From Mixta mediterraneensis (GTDB taxonomy: Bacteria > Pseudomonadota > Gammaproteobacteria > Enterobacterales > Enterobacteriaceae), in the NCBI RefSeq assembly GCF_014946725.1, contig NZ_JACFXY010000011.1, positions 82,983 to 146,982 of the forward strand: a stretch of 64,000 bases of DNA, read 5' to 3'. The notes beneath the pieces are model-generated. The model saw only the letters and a list, made by a program, of their open reading frames with translations. It did not search any database and was not told the DNA's origin. Each line of letters begins with the position of its first letter. Position 1 is the first letter of the stretch. Below, piece after piece: positions 56,006 through 64,000 of the stretch. Made by a program: the position numbers and the translations under genes.

Positions 56006-57946
56006 ATGGATCATTGCTCTCAACGTCGTCAGCAGACGATGCTTCGCCATTCTTTACTGGCAGCGTGTTGTATCGCTGCTACCTCAGCACACGCTGAACA
56101 GGTGATGACAGTTACCGCCCCGCAAAAAAATCCCGGCGTCGTTGTCACCTCAACACAGACACCACGTCAGCCTGTGCCAGCCAGTGACGGCGCCGACCTG
56201 CTGAAAACTATACCGGGTTTCTCTGTCCTGCGTAGTGGCGGCAGCAACGGCGATCCTGTGTTGCGCGGTATGTTTGGATCTCGCCTGAATATTCTGGCTA
56301 ATGGCGCCAGTACCCAGGGGGGATGCGGTTCCCGTATGGATACGCCGACCGCTTATATCACGCCGAAAAATTATGACTTACTGACAGTGGTGAAAGGTCC
56401 GCAGACCGTACTATGGGGACCTATGGCCTCGGCAGGCACGCTGCTTTTTGAACGCCAGCCGGAACTGTTCAGCGAACCGGGAATAAAAGGTTCCGCAACG
56501 GTATTACGCGGAGCTAACGGGCGTGCAGACGAAAATCTCAACACCGTCTTCGGTAATCAGCAAGGCTATGTCCGCATTGATGGCAGCCGTTCAGTCGCGA
56601 ACGATTATGCCGACGGAAATGGCGATCGTGTTCCCAGCCTGTGGCGAAAATGGAGCGGAGAACTGACTGCTGGTTTGACCCCGGACGACGATACGCTGAT
56701 TGAGATGAGCGTGGGCGCCAGCGATGGCAAAGCCAGGTATGCAGGACGTGGCATGGATGGCAGCCGCTTTCTGCGTAAGGATGCCGCGTTGAAAATAGAA
56801 AAATACGATTTAAGCGATCACATCAGCAAAGTCAGTTGGCAGAGTTATTACAATGACACCGATCACGTCATGGATAATTTTCGCCTGCGTAAGCCCACCG
56901 GTATGAAGATGGAAACGGAAGTGGGCAGCGTGACCTACGGCACCAGGCTGAGTGCTGTCTTGGAGAAAGATACCACGCAACTTACCAGCGGAATTGACGC
57001 TCAACGCAAAATGCACCGTAAGAAAGCAGGCAGCGGCTGGCAGGAAGACGCCGCCATTAGTCAACTGGGTATGTTCAGTGAGTGGCGGGAATCGTTAAGC
57101 GAAAACGCGACCAGCATCGTTGGTGGCCGCCTTGATTATTATCAGGCTAAAGATGAGCGCAGCGCGCAACAAGCCACACGCAGTGCCGTTCAACCCGGTG
57201 CGTTTGCGCGTTACGAATACTATTTCCCGGAAATGCCGTTAATGGCTTATAGCGGTATTGGCTACACCGAGCGCTTTCCCGATTACTGGGAACTGTTTAG
57301 CGGTAAAGCGGGACAAAGCAGCTTCCATCATTTGAAGAGTGAAAAAACGCTGCAATGGGACAACGGATTGCAGTTACGCACTGACAACCTGAACCTGTGG
57401 GCTTCTGCCTACGTTGGGCGAGTGCAGGATTATATTCTTTTTGATTATCGCAACACGCCTTCGCAGGCACGTAATATTGATGCAACGACGATGGGCGGCG
57501 AAGTGGGCGGTACGCTGGCCTTCTACAGCAACTGGTCTGTCGACAGCAGCCTGAGCTATTCGTGGGGTCAAAACCGCGACGATAACAAACCGTTACCGCA
57601 AATGCCGCCGTTAGAGGCTCGTCTGGGACTTAACTATCTTGGCAGTAACTGGGGCACGACGTTGTTATGGCGTGTGGTCGCCAGCCAGCATCGTATTGCG
57701 CAAGATCAGGGTAATGTCACCGGGAAAGATCTTGGTAACAGCGCTGGTTTTGGCATCCTTTCCTGGAGCGCAGATTATCGCTTCACCAAAGATCTGAACA
57801 TGAGCATCGGTATCGATAATTTACTGAATAAGCAATACAGCGAACATCTCAATATGGCAGGAAATAAACAGTTCGGATATGCCGCTACCGAACGCATTCC
57901 TGAACCTGGCCGTACCTGGTGGCTTTCTGGCACATATCATTTCTGA
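56006..57946 (+). CDS. TonB-dependent copper receptor, second paralogue without Met-rich loop
   Basis: 646 residues from ATG 56006 (ATG 56039 is also possible). Signal peptide ends near AHA-EQ. TonB-box-like VMTVTAP, plug texts TPRQPVPASDGADLLKTIPGFSVLRSGG, VLRGMFGSRLNILANG and VVKGPQTVLWGPMASAGTL, and a barrel ending RTWWLSGTYHF. Alignment by eye with the 28910-31006 receptor is continuous (DGNGDRVPS, ARYAGRGMDGS, YTERFPDYWELFS, NKPLPQMPPLEARLGLNY, SEHLNMAGN). At the point of the Met-rich loop this one has only a short stretch with two Met (RKPTGMKMETEV). It presumably recognises a different copper form. Confidence 0.93.
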   Translation: MDHCSQRRQQTMLRHSLLAACCIAATSAHAEQVMTVTAPQKNPGVVVTSTQTPRQPVPASDGADLLKTIPGFSVLRSGGSNGDPVLRGMFGSRLNILANGASTQGGCGSRMDTPTAYITPKNYDLLTVVKGPQTVLWGPMASAGTLLFERQPELFSEPGIKGSATVLRGANGRADENLNTVFGNQQGYVRIDGSRSVANDYADGNGDRVPSLWRKWSGELTAGLTPDDDTLIEMSVGASDGKARYAGRGMDGSRFLRKDAALKIEKYDLSDHISKVSWQSYYNDTDHVMDNFRLRKPTGMKMETEVGSVTYGTRLSAVLEKDTTQLTSGIDAQRKMHRKKAGSGWQEDAAISQLGMFSEWRESLSENATSIVGGRLDYYQAKDERSAQQATRSAVQPGAFARYEYYFPEMPLMAYSGIGYTERFPDYWELFSGKAGQSSFHHLKSEKTLQWDNGLQLRTDNLNLWASAYVGRVQDYILFDYRNTPSQARNIDATTMGGEVGGTLAFYSNWSVDSSLSYSWGQNRDDNKPLPQMPPLEARLGLNYLGSNWGTTLLWRVVASQHRIAQDQGNVTGKDLGNSAGFGILSWSADYRFTKDLNMSIGIDNLLNKQYSEHLNMAGNKQFGYAATERIPEPGRTWWLSGTYHF

Positions 57947-58010
57947 TCGGAAGATCTGCTCGCGTAAAACATTAGCGTTTCATGCGTCCCTCTTGAGGGA
58001 TTTTTACCTC

Positions 58011-58036
58011 AGCCCGTTTTTACGGGCTTTTTTCTT
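58011..58036 (+). terminator. Intrinsic terminator after the second copper receptor
   Basis: GCCCGT (58012-58017), a TTTTT loop, ACGGGC (58022-58027), then a T-rich tail. It lies about 65 nt past the stop. The rest up to IS903 copy 2 holds no gene. Confidence 0.8.
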
Positions 58037-58238
58037 TTCTCTGGCTGATAAAAATTTCGACCGATACGGCTCTGGACATGACAGAGATAACGATACAGTG
58101 GCAATATTTATGATTAATCATAAAGCCGCTTATTGGGCAGCGTTATTATTGTTTTTTAATTTCTTTTTTATTAACAGGATAACTCAATTTTTTTGCATGA
58201 CTATGCATTGGGTTAGTAGGGGTTTTATATTGGGAATC

Positions 58239-59294
58239 GGCTTTGTTGAATAAATCGAACTTTTGCTGAGTTGAAGGATCAGATCACGCATCCTCCCGAC
58301 AACACAGACCGTTCCGTGGCAAAGCAAAAGTTCAAAATCACCAACTGGCCCACCTACAACAAAGCCCTCATCAACCGTGGCTCCCTCACTTTCTGGCTGG
58401 ACGATGAAGCGACTCATGCCTGGTATGAGTCGGCAACGCCTTCATCACGGGGAAGACCTCAGCGCTATTCTGACCTTGCCATCACCACCGTCCTGATGAT
58501 TAAACGCCTGTTCCGGCTGACCCTGCGGGCTGCGCAGGGTTTTATTGATTCCATTTTTGCCCTGATGAACGTTCCGTTGCGCTGCCCGGATTACAGCAGT
58601 GTCAGCAAGCGGGCAAAGTCGGTTAATGTCTGTTTCAAAACACCCACCCGGGGTGAAATCGCACACCTGGTGATTGATTCCACCGGGCTGAAGGTTTTTG
58701 GTGAAGGCGAATGGAAAGTCAAAAATCACGGCAAAGAGCGCCGTCGTACCTGGCGGAAGCTGCATCTGGCCGTTGACAGCAGAACACATGAAGTCATCTG
58801 CGCGGACCTGTCTCTGAACAACGTCACGGACTCAGAAGCTTTCCCGGGTCTTATCCGGCAGACACACAGAAAAATCAGGGCAGCCGCAGCAGACGGCGCT
58901 TACGACACCCGACTCTGTCACGATGAACTGCGGCGCAAGAAAATCAGTGCCCTCATCCCGCCCCGAAAAGGAGCGGGTTACTGGCCCGTAGAGTACGCAG
59001 ACCGTAACCGTGCAGTAGCGAATCAGCGGCTGACCGGGAGTAATGCCCGGTGGAAATGGACAACAGATTACAACCGTCGCTCGATAGCGGAGACGGCCAT
59101 GTACAGGGTAAAGCAACTGTTCGGAGGTTCACTGACGCTGCGTGATTACGATGGTCAGGTAGCAGAGGCTTTGGGCATGGTGCGTGCGCTGAATAAAATA
59201 ACGAAGGCTGGTATGCCAGAAAGCGTGCGTATTGCCTGAAAACCCGGTCAGCTACAGAGTCACTCGTCCTGAAGCTGATTTATTCAACAAAGCC
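58239..59294 (+). mobile_element. IS903-like element (IS5 family), copy 2
   Basis: 1056 bp with the same inverted ends as copy 1, in the same orientation. It has its own 9-bp duplication TTGGGAATC (58230-58238 and 59295-59303), which shows an independent insertion. Almost identical in sequence to copy 1. Confidence 0.97.
58271..59239 (+). CDS. IS903-like (IS5 family) transposase, copy 2
   Basis: 322-residue DDE transposase starting at TTG 58271, same as copy 1 apart from Gly in SSRGRPQR (near 58450). Catalytic blocks are intact. Confidence 0.95.
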   Translation: MKDQITHPPDNTDRSVAKQKFKITNWPTYNKALINRGSLTFWLDDEATHAWYESATPSSRGRPQRYSDLAITTVLMIKRLFRLTLRAAQGFIDSIFALMNVPLRCPDYSSVSKRAKSVNVCFKTPTRGEIAHLVIDSTGLKVFGEGEWKVKNHGKERRRTWRKLHLAVDSRTHEVICADLSLNNVTDSEAFPGLIRQTHRKIRAAAADGAYDTRLCHDELRRKKISALIPPRKGAGYWPVEYADRNRAVANQRLTGSNARWKWTTDYNRRSIAETAMYRVKQLFGGSLTLRDYDGQVAEALGMVRALNKITKAGMPESVRIA

Positions 59295-59456
59295 TTGGGA
59301 ATCGATAAAGCGTGTAATGAAACGTTAATAAATATACAGGCTGTGTATGGGTTAAAGATAGTTGATGGTTTATTCTTCTGAGAAAGCCCGTTCGGGAAAA
59401 TTAATTACACCAGAAAATTACTGGCTGTTTTGGTAGATGTTACTGTAGATAATGAC

Positions 59457-59559
59457 GTCAGGTAACAACATGAAATGACCCAGTGTTACCTGACAAGTTT
59501 TTCGGATAATACATGCGGGTGATGTATTATCCTCCTGCTGAAACGTCAGTCACAGCAGG
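59457..59559. repeat. Three consecutive hairpins downstream of the fimbrial operon
   Basis: Hairpin A: GTCAGGTAACA (59457-59467) with TGTTACCTGAC (59484-59494), 11 bp. Hairpin B: GGATAATACAT (59504-59514) with ATGTATTATCC (59522-59532), 11 bp. Hairpin C: CCTGCTG (59534-59540) with CAGCAGG (59553-59559), 7 bp. All stems are perfect and none has a T tract. They begin 10 nt after the last fimbrial stop (59569) and could protect the 3' end of that transcript. Confidence 0.65.
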
Positions 59560-59568
59560 AAAAGTAAA

Positions 59569-60249
59569 TCAGAAGTAACGAACAAAAAACTGTGCGCTAC
59601 CGGCGAAATCTACTTCCTCGTTATTAGAAATCAGTCTTTTTATGTTGATTTGTGGCACGACATCAAAGACGAATGTGAAAGCATTTGCACTGGCTGGGTT
59701 ATTCGTCCCTTTTTCTACCACTGTCCACTCTTCCGCGAAACGGTATCCATTACCAAAGGGAGCCAGTGCGAATGTGTTCGAAGTTTGAGAAGTATTATAA
59801 CCATAAGTTTCATCATTTACGGTTCCGTCATAACTCGATGACTTACCAATCAGCGTAAAATTACCAATTTTCCCACGAGTTACTGGATCGACGCCAATAC
59901 CAAAGATACGATCAGTTACATTACCATTAGGTAGGTCCGTACCTGGTACTTTGGCGCCCGGCACAGCACTGCTCGGGTCTGCATCAATTGCCCAAAAAGC
60001 GACATGTGTTTTTAAACCATCTGCGCAGTGAACCTGTAACGTTGCTTCTTGAGCGACCAGAAGCGTGAAATTTGTATCTGATAACTCATTATGGCTAATC
60101 GGATCCCATACCATGTTGTCACCGCCAACCATATTGGCAGAGCATGCCGGAGGCAGAATTTTACCGGATACGTTAATTGTTGGGTTAGCCGCATAGGCTG
60201 AGCCTGCAGCCATAATTGTACTAACCAAAAGTAACTTAGAATATCGCAT
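59569..60249 (-). CDS. Fimbrial-type subunit with DUF1120 domain
   Basis: 226 residues. Signal peptide about 1-20 (AYA-ANP). The mature start TINVSGKILPPACSANMVGGD with Cys in an N-terminal strand, the second Cys in LQVHCADGLKTHVAFWAIDAD, GYRFAEEW late and the end FAGSAQFFVRYF fit DUF1120 fimbrial subunits of chaperone-usher operons. It is last of three genes (usher, chaperone, subunit) and separated from the chaperone by 137 bp with hairpins. It is the only subunit in the window and might be the major or the minor one. Confidence 0.82.
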   Translation of the reverse strand: MRYSKLLLVSTIMAAGSAYAANPTINVSGKILPPACSANMVGGDNMVWDPISHNELSDTNFTLLVAQEATLQVHCADGLKTHVAFWAIDADPSSAVPGAKVPGTDLPNGNVTDRIFGIGVDPVTRGKIGNFTLIGKSSSYDGTVNDETYGYNTSQTSNTFALAPFGNGYRFAEEWTVVEKGTNNPASANAFTFVFDVVPQINIKRLISNNEEVDFAGSAQFFVRYF

Positions 60250-60304
60250 AATAAAGCTCCATTTTATCTATTGCAAAATAATAGGTAGCACCAATGCTAC
60301 TTTT

Positions 60305-60377
60305 AACTAACCATTTAAAAACCAGAGCGCTTATAATGGTTAGTCGCCGTTATTCTGTTGTTTTAATCACAACAGAA
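60305..60377. other. Intercistronic hairpins between chaperone and subunit genes
   Basis: ACTAACCAT (60306-60314) pairs with ATGGTTAGT (60336-60344), and TTCTGTTGT (60353-60361) pairs with ACAACAGAA (60369-60377). Such structures between usher/chaperone and subunit genes often allow separate mRNA segments of different stability; that role is inference here. Confidence 0.5.
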
Positions 60378-60386
60378 AAGTAGATA

Positions 60387-61115
60387 TTAATTTTTTTCGC
60401 TGCCAGTAACGGCTGACTGGCGATTATCCAGCATATAGCCATAATCAGTAACGGCTGAAAAATTCACTTTACTTCCTGTCAGAACCTGAACACCTGAAGG
60501 TAAATTTGTACAGTTATTTGACTCCGGCAGTGCGTAAGCCTTCGGCATTGTCACGGGAATATTTCCAGGCGTTAAAACAACATGATTAACAAAGCGAATC
60601 GCATATTTAGTCTCGTTACTGACACAGAGCTGGTTTTCTTTAAGTTTCCATTTGAGAAACTCCCACTTATTCTCAACCGGAACGTAGCCAGCCGGGCGAA
60701 TAACCACGGGCAGATCCTGTCCAAGCATAAAACCAACCTGCGCGCCTTTCTTACTTGTTTCAGGGGGAATACCCATAAACAGGATTCGGGCCAGATGCTC
60801 TTTATCCAGTTTCTTTTTGCTTCGGAATAGCAGACGCACCGTCTGGGTTTCTCCCGGTTGAACTACTACTGCCTGTGGGCTTGGAATTAACGCTGTATCC
60901 AGATCCTCATCATCCAGCCGCTGAACTTTGCTGTAAAGCAGTACGGGTTCGCTATTAGTGTTTTTAATACCAATAGTGCCTTCGCGATCGGCCTCTTCAA
61001 TAATCAGTGCTGATGTTGTAGGAAGCACTGCTGAAGCGATTGCTTTTCCACTTTCCATCACTAAAGCGGTGCTTATTAGTAATAACATTAAAATATTTTT
61101 TTCATAACTTCGCAT
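60387..61115 (-). CDS. Periplasmic fimbrial chaperone (PapD-like)
   Basis: 242 residues. Signal peptide about 1-27. First Ig domain with VLPTTSALIIEEADREGTIGIKNTNSEPVLLYSKVQ-type text and the G1-strand area (VQPGETQTVRLLFRSKKKLDKEHLARILFMGIPPE), which donates a strand to subunits. Second domain with two Cys (LCVSNETKYAIRFVN, NCTNLPSGVQVLTGSKVNFSAVTDYGY). Its start lies 14 bp inside the end of the usher gene. Confidence 0.9.
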   Translation of the reverse strand: MRSYEKNILMLLLISTALVMESGKAIASAVLPTTSALIIEEADREGTIGIKNTNSEPVLLYSKVQRLDDEDLDTALIPSPQAVVVQPGETQTVRLLFRSKKKLDKEHLARILFMGIPPETSKKGAQVGFMLGQDLPVVIRPAGYVPVENKWEFLKWKLKENQLCVSNETKYAIRFVNHVVLTPGNIPVTMPKAYALPESNNCTNLPSGVQVLTGSKVNFSAVTDYGYMLDNRQSAVTGSEKN

Positions 61116-63537
61116 ATTTTTCTCCGCACCTCACTGGAACTTCAAGTAAATCATCCGTTAACGCTGGATTGAACGTATTCTTTTCGATATAACACTGAAT
61201 ATTATTATTAAGTCTTATCCGGGCGGCATTATTTGCCAACTTATCGGCCTGCTGTTGATTAAGCATAAGTATATTTTCGTCAATGGTGTAACCAAGCAGG
61301 TTCGCTTTTTCATCGAATAATTTAGTGCCATAAGGGATATTTATTTTACCGGCCATAAGCTTGACCAGATAAATACGCTCCTGCGTAGAGGAAAAATCAA
61401 TTTTCCCTACGGCACCACGCTTAACCGTAATTTCCTGGTGAGAATTTTTGACATAAGCCCCCTCCGGCAGGGTTTTGGTAATAATATTCACTGAATTTAC
61501 CCGGTCTTCGAAAAGTTGTGGCGCAATGGCTAAGCCGTCATAGTTTGTAACTACCCGAGCAGTAGGTGTAGACAGACTGGTATAGCCTTTTACGCCGGTA
61601 GTAATCAGAGCAAACGTATCCTGCATCTGTGCGGGTGAGAAAACGATAGTATTATCAGTTGCCACGATTGCTCCCGATAAGTTTGCCGAATAGTTGCGGC
61701 TATGCTGATCGGTTCCGGAATAATAGGACGAGGTTCTGACATAAGGCGTCCGCCAGAATGCCTGAGCATAATGGCGTGTACTGTTCCCAATCCCGGTATA
61801 ACGATCTACACCTACGCCGACGTCTAAATTATCGGTAATCGTTTGACTGGCACTGGTGCCAAATATCGTATTCTTTTGGTAACGGTTCACATAAGAAGAC
61901 AATGAACCGGATTTTCCCCCATTTTTAAACGGCACGCGTAAATTCAGCATCGCCGACCATGAATTTTGTTGGTTATTTCCCCGTTCCCAGCCATAAGCCA
62001 CGTTGGCGCTGAGCGTATAGTAACGCGTAGAATAAGATCCAAATACCGTCAGTGCATTCCTGGCCGGCATATTCCAGGAGATATAATGTGACAGCGAAAT
62101 TCCACTGCCAATCGGTCCGAAAGGCTTACTGATTCCCGCTGATACGGTGTAGTGCGGGTTATAGTTTTCATAGGCATAATCTTTATCCAGTGTTTGTTGG
62201 CTTTCACCTAAGTCGCGGTAGTAATAGCTCTGCCAGTTCAGCGAAAGATAGGGCGTGGCGGTGCCAAATTGTCCGGATAAATTAGCGCTCAATTTTTGAC
62301 CGAGATTATTATCCTTGCCGCTACGGGAGACACTGAAATTCATATCACCCCGGCTGTAATAAGGAATAAAATTAGCATAAACGCCAGCACCCACCCCGGT
62401 ATAATGCTGAGCCAACAGCGTCCCGGTAAATGGCTGAAGATATTCATAAAACGGAAACCGATATTCGGCTCCAAATACCGGAACGTTTCCCACCCCACGC
62501 GAAGGATCCGTCTGCCCGGCAAACATAAAGAAGCGCGAAGCCATTCCACTGCTGACATTAAAGGCTGCTCGTGGAATAATTTGTCGCTGCTCTCCCCCGC
62601 TCTTTTCACGTATTACCACCTCGGCATCCGCGTAGGCGGTAAAAAGAGGGACGGATTCAAAAAGAAACGGGCCGGCAGGGACAGGGCGAGAAAAGATAAC
62701 CCGCCCCTGCTGATAAATGTCTACCTGAGCGTAACCCGGTGCGATTCCACTGACATTGACGGTGCTATCGCCGCTACGCATACCAACGTTATTATCGAGT
62801 GTGAAACCATTAATCTGCCCGGCGCCAAATAGTGAGTTGCCGACGCCGATATAGCCGCCCCGGAAGCGATAGGTATTAACCAGATCCGTTTCCAGCCAGG
62901 CGCTATTCAAACTCTTCCGGCTATAACTGCTCCGCCAGGAAGGACTATAATGCGCGTATGAAAAATTAGTTCGCACCAGGACGTTTTCATAATTTGCTCC
63001 CCAGCTCATCAACGCATTAACAGAATCGGTCCGTGAATAGGTCCCGGCGCTACGATTAAGATTGGCATTATAATTAAAAAATGTTCCGAATCCGCCAGAC
63101 TGAATGTTCTGAAATTGTGATTTCTTTTCCAGATAAAAGTCGGCAGCCGTTATTTTCAGCGCATTCTCATTACGATCGTAGCGCATTTCCACCAGGGACG
63201 CTTTTTTGGTGTCGAGACAGTCAGTTCCCGGTATTTTCGTTATTAAATCAGGTTTGAACATAAATTCATGTAACAAACGGCTTGATAAACAAGCTTTACT
63301 ATCAGTACCGAAATCGACTTCCTGCACACCGCTGTATTTACCATTCAGATAGACACCGGTATTGATTTTTCCGTAAGGTTTATCCGATTGTTTTATTGCA
63401 TGCTGTGCCTGTTCAGGGCTAAGTCCTAAAGATTCAACAGCATTCATATTAAAACGAAAAGGTTCCGCCTGATTTACTGGTGAAAAAAACAACAGCAAAA
63501 AAAATAAAGAACGACTATTAGCTTTATTATGTTTCAC
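61102..63537 (-). CDS. Outer-membrane fimbrial usher
   Basis: 811 residues. Signal peptide about 1-24 (VNQAEP). N-terminal periplasmic domain with DKPYGKINTGVYLNGKYSGVQEVDF and a Cys pair (ACLS.., TDCLD), a 24-strand-type barrel (GGFGTFFNYNANLNRSAGTYSRTDS, FRGGYIGVGNSLFGAGQINGF), the plug-side text PGYAQVDIYQQGRVIFSRPVPAGPF, and C-terminal domains ending VPVRCGEKYAKL. Slightly shorter than FimD-type ushers but complete from signal to C-terminus. It is first of the three-gene operon; no pilin gene lies upstream, where IS1 sits after 336 bp. Confidence 0.92.
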   Translation of the reverse strand: MKHNKANSRSLFFLLLFFSPVNQAEPFRFNMNAVESLGLSPEQAQHAIKQSDKPYGKINTGVYLNGKYSGVQEVDFGTDSKACLSSRLLHEFMFKPDLITKIPGTDCLDTKKASLVEMRYDRNENALKITAADFYLEKKSQFQNIQSGGFGTFFNYNANLNRSAGTYSRTDSVNALMSWGANYENVLVRTNFSYAHYSPSWRSSYSRKSLNSAWLETDLVNTYRFRGGYIGVGNSLFGAGQINGFTLDNNVGMRSGDSTVNVSGIAPGYAQVDIYQQGRVIFSRPVPAGPFLFESVPLFTAYADAEVVIREKSGGEQRQIIPRAAFNVSSGMASRFFMFAGQTDPSRGVGNVPVFGAEYRFPFYEYLQPFTGTLLAQHYTGVGAGVYANFIPYYSRGDMNFSVSRSGKDNNLGQKLSANLSGQFGTATPYLSLNWQSYYYRDLGESQQTLDKDYAYENYNPHYTVSAGISKPFGPIGSGISLSHYISWNMPARNALTVFGSYSTRYYTLSANVAYGWERGNNQQNSWSAMLNLRVPFKNGGKSGSLSSYVNRYQKNTIFGTSASQTITDNLDVGVGVDRYTGIGNSTRHYAQAFWRTPYVRTSSYYSGTDQHSRNYSANLSGAIVATDNTIVFSPAQMQDTFALITTGVKGYTSLSTPTARVVTNYDGLAIAPQLFEDRVNSVNIITKTLPEGAYVKNSHQEITVKRGAVGKIDFSSTQERIYLVKLMAGKINIPYGTKLFDEKANLLGYTIDENILMLNQQQADKLANNAARIRLNNNIQCYIEKNTFNPALTDDLLEVPVRCGEKYAKL

Positions 63538-63873
63538 ACACTATCCATCCATTGATATTGCTGAAGCGCTCTTAATTTATATCCAGCATGAAATATTTTC
63601 TCTTACCACGAACACATAAACAAAAAAAACCAATAAAGCAGACATTTATTTTATAACTGTAATTGATATAAATGATTTTATAGCAAAAATACTAAAATTC
63701 TCTTAAGATATATTAATGATTTATAATTTTAGTTCATCAATTTCAACGGGTTGAGCTAAATTAAATCATATGGCGTTTTCGGAAAATAAGAGATTTATCA
63801 CAGTTAATTAATTATACTCAGATGTTACTGATAGAGTCAGGAAACAGAGACTACAGAAGTATCTCCAGGATAT
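63538..63873. promoter_or_regulatory. AT-rich region upstream of the usher, ending at IS1
   Basis: 336 bp of very AT-rich DNA, typical for H-NS-silenced fimbrial promoters (inference). No gene. It is cut by the left end of an IS1 copy, so sequences or genes further upstream may have been displaced. Confidence 0.5.
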
Positions 63874-64000
63874 GGTAATGCTCCCAACTTACTGATTTAG
63901 TGTATGATGGTGATTTTGAGGTGCTTGCGTGGCTTCCATTTCCATCAGATGTCCTTCCTGCTCCGCTACTGAAGGCGTGGTGCGTAACGGCAAAAGCACT
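63874..64000 (+). mobile_element. IS1 element, left end, running off the window
   Basis: Starts GGTAATGCTCCCAACTTACT and is identical over the visible 127 bp to the IS1 at 17665, in the same orientation. It includes the first codons of insA from GTG 63929. The right end and target duplication lie outside the window. Confidence 0.93.

Noticed and set aside
51213..59294. Composite transposon formed by the two IS903-like copies
   Set aside because: Each copy has its own 9-bp target duplication (TGTCGTTAT and TTGGGAATC), so they inserted separately.

Overview
The window reads as an enterobacterial genome segment. DcuS/DcuR, YddG, Fsr, HpaR, malate:quinone oxidoreductase and Ddc/Dat are all close to the E. 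coli/Klebsiella/Pantoea-type proteins, and the insertion sequences (IS1, IS903-like IS5, IS21, IS66) are usual for Enterobacterales. The mix of diaminopropane synthesis, an OYE-type fumarate reductase and several OprB/OprD porins would suit Erwiniaceae (Pantoea/Erwinia/Mixta); that genus-level guess is inference only. No rRNA, tRNA or CRISPR array was recognised.

Left part (1-17.4 kb): a C4-dicarboxylate/fumarate respiration locus. It holds a class I fumarase, a DASS antiporter, a three-domain soluble fumarate reductase, its ApbE flavin transferase and the DcuS/DcuR sensor pair, with a perfect FNR box in the divergent promoter region. The three effector genes each carry a different lesion (in-frame TAA, in-frame TGA, internal deletion), while apbE and dcuSR are open. 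Then come mqo, a frameshifted VF530-type small protein gene, yddG (cut by an IS21 element with a 6-bp target duplication, and frameshifted as well), and the dat-ddc operon for 1,3-diaminopropane.

Middle part (17.7-34.5 kb): an IS1 without target duplication, an OafA-type acyltransferase, an orphan HpaR regulator, an OprB porin, a SIS-ABC fusion scar beside a headless glutathione S-transferase, an OprD porin, a frameshifted fsr, a DUF2946 protein with a Met-rich TonB-dependent copper receptor, a secreted hypothetical protein, and a PfkB sugar kinase with a frameshifted RpiR regulator.

34.5-42.4 kb: a compact six-gene operon (alpha/beta hydrolase, C45 N-terminal-nucleophile hydrolase, peptide-type ABC transporter) transcribed divergently from a GntR regulator, with a 16-bp palindrome between them. 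It looks like an uptake-and-hydrolysis pathway for an acylated or amide-linked compound of unknown identity and is the best candidate here for an undescribed system.

Right part (42.9-64 kb): an autotransporter interrupted by IS66, an Abi-like fragment, a prepilin peptidase, two nearly identical IS903-like elements, a chitinase with three PKD repeats, a cytochrome b561, a second copper receptor without the Met-rich loop, a three-gene chaperone-usher operon, and the start of a second IS1. Five intact IS elements plus one edge copy and about nine damaged genes in 64 kb suggest recent IS expansion and gene decay. Four of the lesions are single-base frameshifts that could be sequencing errors; the nonsense codons, deletions and IS insertions cannot be explained by homopolymer miscalls.
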